Shown: positions 60,285 through 64,000 of the stretch, one piece after another
How positions within the stretch are numbered: position 1 is the stretch's first letter
Layout: every line of letters begins with the position of its first letter
Assembly (NCBI RefSeq): GCF_014490665.1
Contig: NZ_CP061038.1
Location: 2,542,001-2,606,000, forward strand
Source: Sphingomonas alpina
GTDB taxonomy: Bacteria > Pseudomonadota > Alphaproteobacteria > Sphingomonadales > Sphingomonadaceae
DNA: 64,000 bases
Direction of reading: 5' to 3'
The notes under the pieces: model-generated
Told to the model about the DNA's origin: nothing
Database searches by the model: none
Seen by the model: the letters and a program-made list of their open reading frames with translations, nothing else
Made by a program: the position numbers and the translations under genes

Positions 60285-63200
60285 TCCTTCGACACCCGGA
60301 CGTTGGCACTTTGCCGGCCAAGGGTGGAGATACTCGACAGCAACGACAGCCAGCGCGTGACCTGGAACTCGACCTGGGTCGCCGAATAGCCCGCGCCGTC
60401 CGTGATGATTTCCGCGAACAATTTGCGCGTGATGTATTTGCCCGCCGCGACTGAAGTTCCCTGCCCGGTCTGCGGATCTGCGGGAAGGATGCGCAGCCGG
60501 TCCAGCCCTGCCGCGCGGCGCACTGCATTGATCGGGTTGAGACCGCCCTTGCCGTCCTGCAACGCCGCCACCGCCGCAGCCAGTTGCAGCGCCTCCGGGG
60601 CCGACAGATTGGTGATCGACGTACCGAACAACAAGCGCGACAGGAGTTCGTCTTCCGGCAGGGCAGGAACGCTGGCGAAGCTGATATCGGGTTTCAGCGC
60701 ATTGCCGGTGACGCGAATGGTCGCACGCAGGCCGGTCGAATCCGCGTTCGCCGCAATGTCGAGCGACGGGTTGGCGGGTACCTCGCCCGCGAACAGGATG
60801 ATGCCGCGTTCCAGCTCGAACTCACGCCCGGCGAATTCATAATCACCGCGGATCAGGTCGGCACGGCCGGTGATGGCGGGGTTGTCCGGCACACCGCCGA
60901 TCTTCAGGTCCGCTGACCATTCGCTGGCGAGGCCAAGACCGCTGACTGTCAGCCGGTTCGGCGCGCGCGCGCGAACGTCGAGCCGCCAGGGCTTGCTCGG
61001 CACGATATCGCCGTCATCATCGCCGCCCGGTATGTTGATCTCGCGGATGTTGAGGCGCGGCACGGCACTGGCGACGCTCGCCTGACCGAGCCGATAGCGG
61101 CTCTTGTCGAGCACGACATCGCCGGCGATGACACCGCCCGAGCCGTCCGATTTGAAGCTGAGCGGGCCCGTCACGGTTGCAGCGATATCGTCCCGGTTGA
61201 TCAATTGCGCATTTTCGGCGCGAACGGACAGGTCGATACCGAAGCCACGCGCGGCAGCGAGGTCGAAAACGCCGGTGCCCGAAACCCGCCCGCCCTTGCC
61301 GGCATCGGCATTGAAGCGGTCGATGACCAGTTTCGATCCGCCGAACCGGCCGGTCGCCTGGACATTGGTCAGCACCGTACCGGTAACGCCACTTTCGATC
61401 TTCGCACCGTTCGCCTGGAGCACGCCGCGGATGCTGGGATCGTTGATCGTACCGCCAAGATCGGCACCGATCGCGACCGGACCGGTAAGGTCGAACAATT
61501 CGATATTGGCGAGCCGCCACAGCGTATCGGCCGGGCCGTTATAGCGCAGCTGCGCAAACAATGGCGCATGGGTAAGCCGTGTCGCGAGGTCGCCCGACCC
61601 AAGCGGCGTCAGCTGCGCTTGCGCACGCCCCACCGTCTTGCCACCGCTCGACATGATCGCACGCGCCGCTGCCTTGTTGGGCTGAAGCACCGCTGCGATG
61701 CCGACATCGATCGGCTGCGACGACAGCACCAGCCCGGACCGAGTCAGGCCGCGCACCGTCATGTCCATTCGGCCGGTCGGTGCCTGCCCCTCCCCTTGCG
61801 AAAAGGCGAGCTTGCCCGAGGTGCTGCCGCCGAGCCCGAGGCCCGGGAAGCCGATATCGAGGATCGCCAGCGGCATGCGCGTCATGCTCGCATCGATCGC
61901 GCTGGATCGGCCGGTAAAGCGGCCCGCAATCTGGGCATCGCCACCAGCGAAGCTCAGTTTCGTCGGCGCGAGCCGCCAGCCGTCTCCGTCGCGGGTGAAG
62001 ACAGCTGGGGTGATCAGCTTCAGCGGACGACGGTCGAGCGTTCCCTGCGCCGAGACGCTATAGCTGTCGGCTGTCACCTGGGTCACCGACTGGATATCGA
62101 AGGCGCGACCCCGCGACCCGGAAATCGCGGCCTTGATCTGGCCGACGCCGCCGCGCAGCGTCGCATTGCCGGCAAAGCGCCCGATGGTCAGCGAACCGCG
62201 TTTCAGGCCGTTGCCGGTCGCCGTCGCCTCAATCGAGGTCCCCGCCGGATCGAGCAGGGCAACGAGATCGAGATGGCCCCGGCGCAGCGTCACCATATCG
62301 GCAAGCTTGGCCGAACTGGCGTCGAGATGCGCTTCGATCCGCTGGACATCACCCACTGGCCGGAGCAGCAATTCGCCCGAAATGCCGCCGCCGGCCACCG
62401 CCAGCCGCCCGTTGAAGCCGCCATCGACCACTTCCAGGGCGCCGTTCAGGCGCGTGCCGCTGACATCGAGCTGGGTAATCGACACGATTGCGTTGCCGCC
62501 GCGCGGCAACAGGATCGCGCCATTACCGGTAAAGGGTCCAAGCCGCGACCCGCCGCGTGCGGTGAAGGCAAAGCCCTCCGCAGTCGGATCGAGATGGGCG
62601 ATGACATTGGTCAGACCCATCGTCTCATTGGGCCGTTCGAACACCAGATCGAGCGTCGGTTTCTCAATTCGGCCGTCAAGCTTGATGGTGAACGGGCCAT
62701 AGGTCGCCTGACGCCCGCTGCCTTCGAAATAGAAGGTGCCGTCGCGGCGTCTGAAACCGGTGCCGGTGATGCGGATCTGCGGTGCAGTGAGCACCAGCCC
62801 CTTGAAGTGGAGAATTCCATCGGGGGTCCGCTCCAGCCCGGTGACGATGCGCGGCAGCCCTCCGGCGAGCGATCGAAAAAACGCATTGTCGAGCCGGACC
62901 ATCTGCGCGGTGCCGCTACCGATGATGCGCAAACCCTTGCCATTTGGCCCGGGTACCGCCTGCAGCTTAGAAGTCACATCGACGATGCCGAGCCCCGGGA
63001 TCAGGTAGCGGCCAAGTGCCCCATTGATGCCGACCTCATAATGCCCGGTCTTCAGGTCGAGGATCAGATTGATCCGCCCGGTAAGCTTGTCGGAGCGCAG
63101 GCGAAGATTGTCGCCGGTGATGAATTTGCTGGTCACCCGCAACACGCCGTCGAGCGTCAGGTTGTGCAAGATGCCTCCGGCGACGTCTCCTACGCCGGTG

Positions 63201-64000
63201 ACGCGCACTGCGCTGAACTTGACCGGCACCGACACCGGCGATTTCGACAACCGCCCCTTGCCTGCGGCGCGCGCCACTTCGAAACCGTTCTGGTCGAAGG
63301 CGAAGCGATCGGCGGTAAGACGATAATCGAACGCCGCGGTGGCGAAGGCGCCGTCGAGAATGGCGCGCAACTGGATATTACGGCCGCTCATATTGGGGAA
63401 CAAGGCTGGCGGGCGGAGCAGCCGCGCGGCGACGCGGACATTGCGATAGCTGTTTTCGGCCAGATCGATCACGCCGGTCGCATCGACGACCAAAGCGGCG
63501 GAGCGCAGGCCAAGCGTGCCGTCCAGCCGCCGGTTCAGCAGCGTGGCCGCACCGTTCACGACGATGCGCGGACTGGTCAGGCGCATCAGCTTGCCCTTGG
63601 TGAAGGGCGCCGGGGTCAGGGTCCCGGTAAGCGAATAACTGCCGGCCTTGTTGCCTAGCGCCAGGTCGATCGCGCGAACATCGCCGATGTCGCCCTGCGC
63701 CTTGCCGCGCCAGGTCTTCCATGTGCCGTTCCCCGCCACATCGAACGCGATCGGACGGGCAATGCCGATCAGCTTTGCCAGCACACCGCTCGCACTGCCA
63801 CGGGCGCGGACATCCGCGTCGAACCTGTCGCGATCGGGCTCCGCATCGAGCTTCACGACCAGCGTATCGCTCCCCGCAACGACAGCGGTCAGATCGACCA
63901 GCGCGCGGCCCGAGCGGATATCCGCCCTGCCCGCCAGCCGCGCGGTGCGCGCAGCGCCGGAAACTGCCGGTGCAATGGTCAGCCGATCGACGCGCAGCTC
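60278..64000 (-). CDS. tamB: Translocation and assembly module subunit TamB, N-terminal part beyond window
   Basis: The frame is open from the stop at 60278 to the right edge, over 1240 codons, so the N-terminal part and membrane anchor are outside. The chain is a long beta-rich repeat (AsmA/DUF490-like). The C-terminal DUF490 domain is clear: ITGRADLIRGDYEFAGREFELERGIILFAGE, NPSLDIAANADSTGLRATIRVTGNA, DELLSRLLFGTSITNLSAPEALQLAAAVAAL and the final barrel-like strand WLSLLSSISTLGRQSANVRVSKDY. TamB bridges inner and outer membranes and works with TamA or BamA in phospholipid transport and outer-membrane assembly. An internal GTG at 63856 is not the start. Confidence 0.95.
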   Translation of the reverse strand, partial: ELRVDRLTIAPAVSGAARTARLAGRADIRSGRALVDLTAVVAGSDTLVVKLDAEPDRDRFDADVRARGSASGVLAKLIGIARPIAFDVAGNGTWKTWRGKAQGDIGDVRAIDLALGNKAGSYSLTGTLTPAPFTKGKLMRLTSPRIVVNGAATLLNRRLDGTLGLRSAALVVDATGVIDLAENSYRNVRVAARLLRPPALFPNMSGRNIQLRAILDGAFATAAFDYRLTADRFAFDQNGFEVARAAGKGRLSKSPVSVPVKFSAVRVTGVGDVAGGILHNLTLDGVLRVTSKFITGDNLRLRSDKLTGRINLILDLKTGHYEVGINGALGRYLIPGLGIVDVTSKLQAVPGPNGKGLRIIGSGTAQMVRLDNAFFRSLAGGLPRIVTGLERTPDGILHFKGLVLTAPQIRITGTGFRRRDGTFYFEGSGRQATYGPFTIKLDGRIEKPTLDLVFERPNETMGLTNVIAHLDPTAEGFAFTARGGSRLGPFTGNGAILLPRGGNAIVSITQLDVSGTRLNGALEVVDGGFNGRLAVAGGGISGELLLRPVGDVQRIEAHLDASSAKLADMVTLRRGHLDLVALLDPAGTSIEATATGNGLKRGSLTIGRFAGNATLRGGVGQIKAAISGSRGRAFDIQSVTQVTADSYSVSAQGTLDRRPLKLITPAVFTRDGDGWRLAPTKLSFAGGDAQIAGRFTGRSSAIDASMTRMPLAILDIGFPGLGLGGSTSGKLAFSQGEGQAPTGRMDMTVRGLTRSGLVLSSQPIDVGIAAVLQPNKAAARAIMSSGGKTVGRAQAQLTPLGSGDLATRLTHAPLFAQLRYNGPADTLWRLANIELFDLTGPVAIGADLGGTINDPSIRGVLQANGAKIESGVTGTVLTNVQATGRFGGSKLVIDRFNADAGKGGRVSGTGVFDLAAARGFGIDLSVRAENAQLINRDDIAATVTGPLSFKSDGSGGVIAGDVVLDKSRYRLGQASVASAVPRLNIREINIPGGDDDGDIVPSKPWRLDVRARAPNRLTVSGLGLASEWSADLKIGGVPDNPAITGRADLIRGDYEFAGREFELERGIILFAGEVPANPSLDIAANADSTGLRATIRVTGNALKPDISFASVPALPEDELLSRLLFGTSITNLSAPEALQLAAAVAALQDGKGGLNPINAVRRAAGLDRLRILPADPQTGQGTSVAAGKYITRKLFAEIITDGAGYSATQVEFQVTRWLSLLSSISTLGRQSANVRVSKDY

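Overview
The window reads as chromosomal DNA of a GC-rich alphaproteobacterium of the Sphingomonas group. The gene content supports this: CtaA beside the L13-S9 pair, a UbiK-YbjN-ProC cluster, TspO, PII followed by glutamine synthetase, Zur with a MerC-like protein, and the inverted-repeat family whose reading frame gives the FVLSLS peptide typical of sphingomonad genomes. There is no integrase, transposase, CRISPR array or intact prophage. Housekeeping genes alternate with small accessory islands.

Layout. 1-9.2 kb: a secreted protein cut by the window edge, a DUF1697 protein, tRNA-Gln, ilvE with a divergent MarR regulator, a RoxA-like diheme cytochrome c, then proC, ybjN-like, ubiK, tspO and tlyA on the minus strand. 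9.3-16.4 kb: a frameshifted secreted protein, an HxlR regulator facing a thioesterase across a 17-bp operator-like palindrome, an RBBP9-type hydrolase, dxs, a GNAT, and an unassigned operon (ASCH-winged-helix protein plus an unknown protein) ending in a tandem hairpin array. 16.6-20.5 kb: zur, a frameshifted merC, ctaA, rplM-rpsI and an HExxH-like small protein. 20.5-30.5 kb: DUF4166 with an epimerase, a metallophosphoesterase with a lipid kinase, an arylsulfatase with divergent TetR, a formylglycine-generating-enzyme homologue with a lipobox, and a haloalkane dehalogenase coupled to a kappa-GST/HCCA-isomerase-like protein. 30.5-37.9 kb: a two-partner secretion locus with a transporter and a large exoprotein carrying nine 84-residue YDG repeats, broken by two frameshifts. 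38-46.3 kb: LprI-like protein, GntR and AraC regulators, an esterase, a DUF5681 orphan, and a four-gene polysaccharide O-acetylation operon (two SGNH hydrolases, an MBOAT, a small membrane protein). 46.3-64 kb: an AT-rich island, a frameshifted S1 protease, tRNA-Gly, a second sulfatase, a CinA-type protein, map, a vapBC-like pair, glnB-glnA, an LprI pair, a quinone reductase, an aldehyde dehydrogenase, an ATP-grasp protein, a DedA protein, and the C-terminal part of TamB running off the right edge.

Two patterns deserve attention. First, three gene-free loci (about 1.7, 41.6 and 55.2 kb) carry one element family: a perfect 13-14 bp hairpin whose arms contain AACAG plus a locus-specific suffix, then 13-15 bp further a TTGAA..ACAG box, plus many more copies of the same locus-specific word, several spaced 21-22 bp apart. 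Both hairpin arms and most single copies within a locus share one spelling (AACAGGGG, AACAGGGA, AACAGCGG). I do not recognise it as a named family. Second, at least five coding sequences or segments need exactly one extra base to restore the frame, mostly in G or C homopolymers and always as a missing base. One case is independently shown by a 252-bp repeat period that drops to 251 bp. Either the assembly undercalls homopolymers or several exported proteins are switched by tract length.
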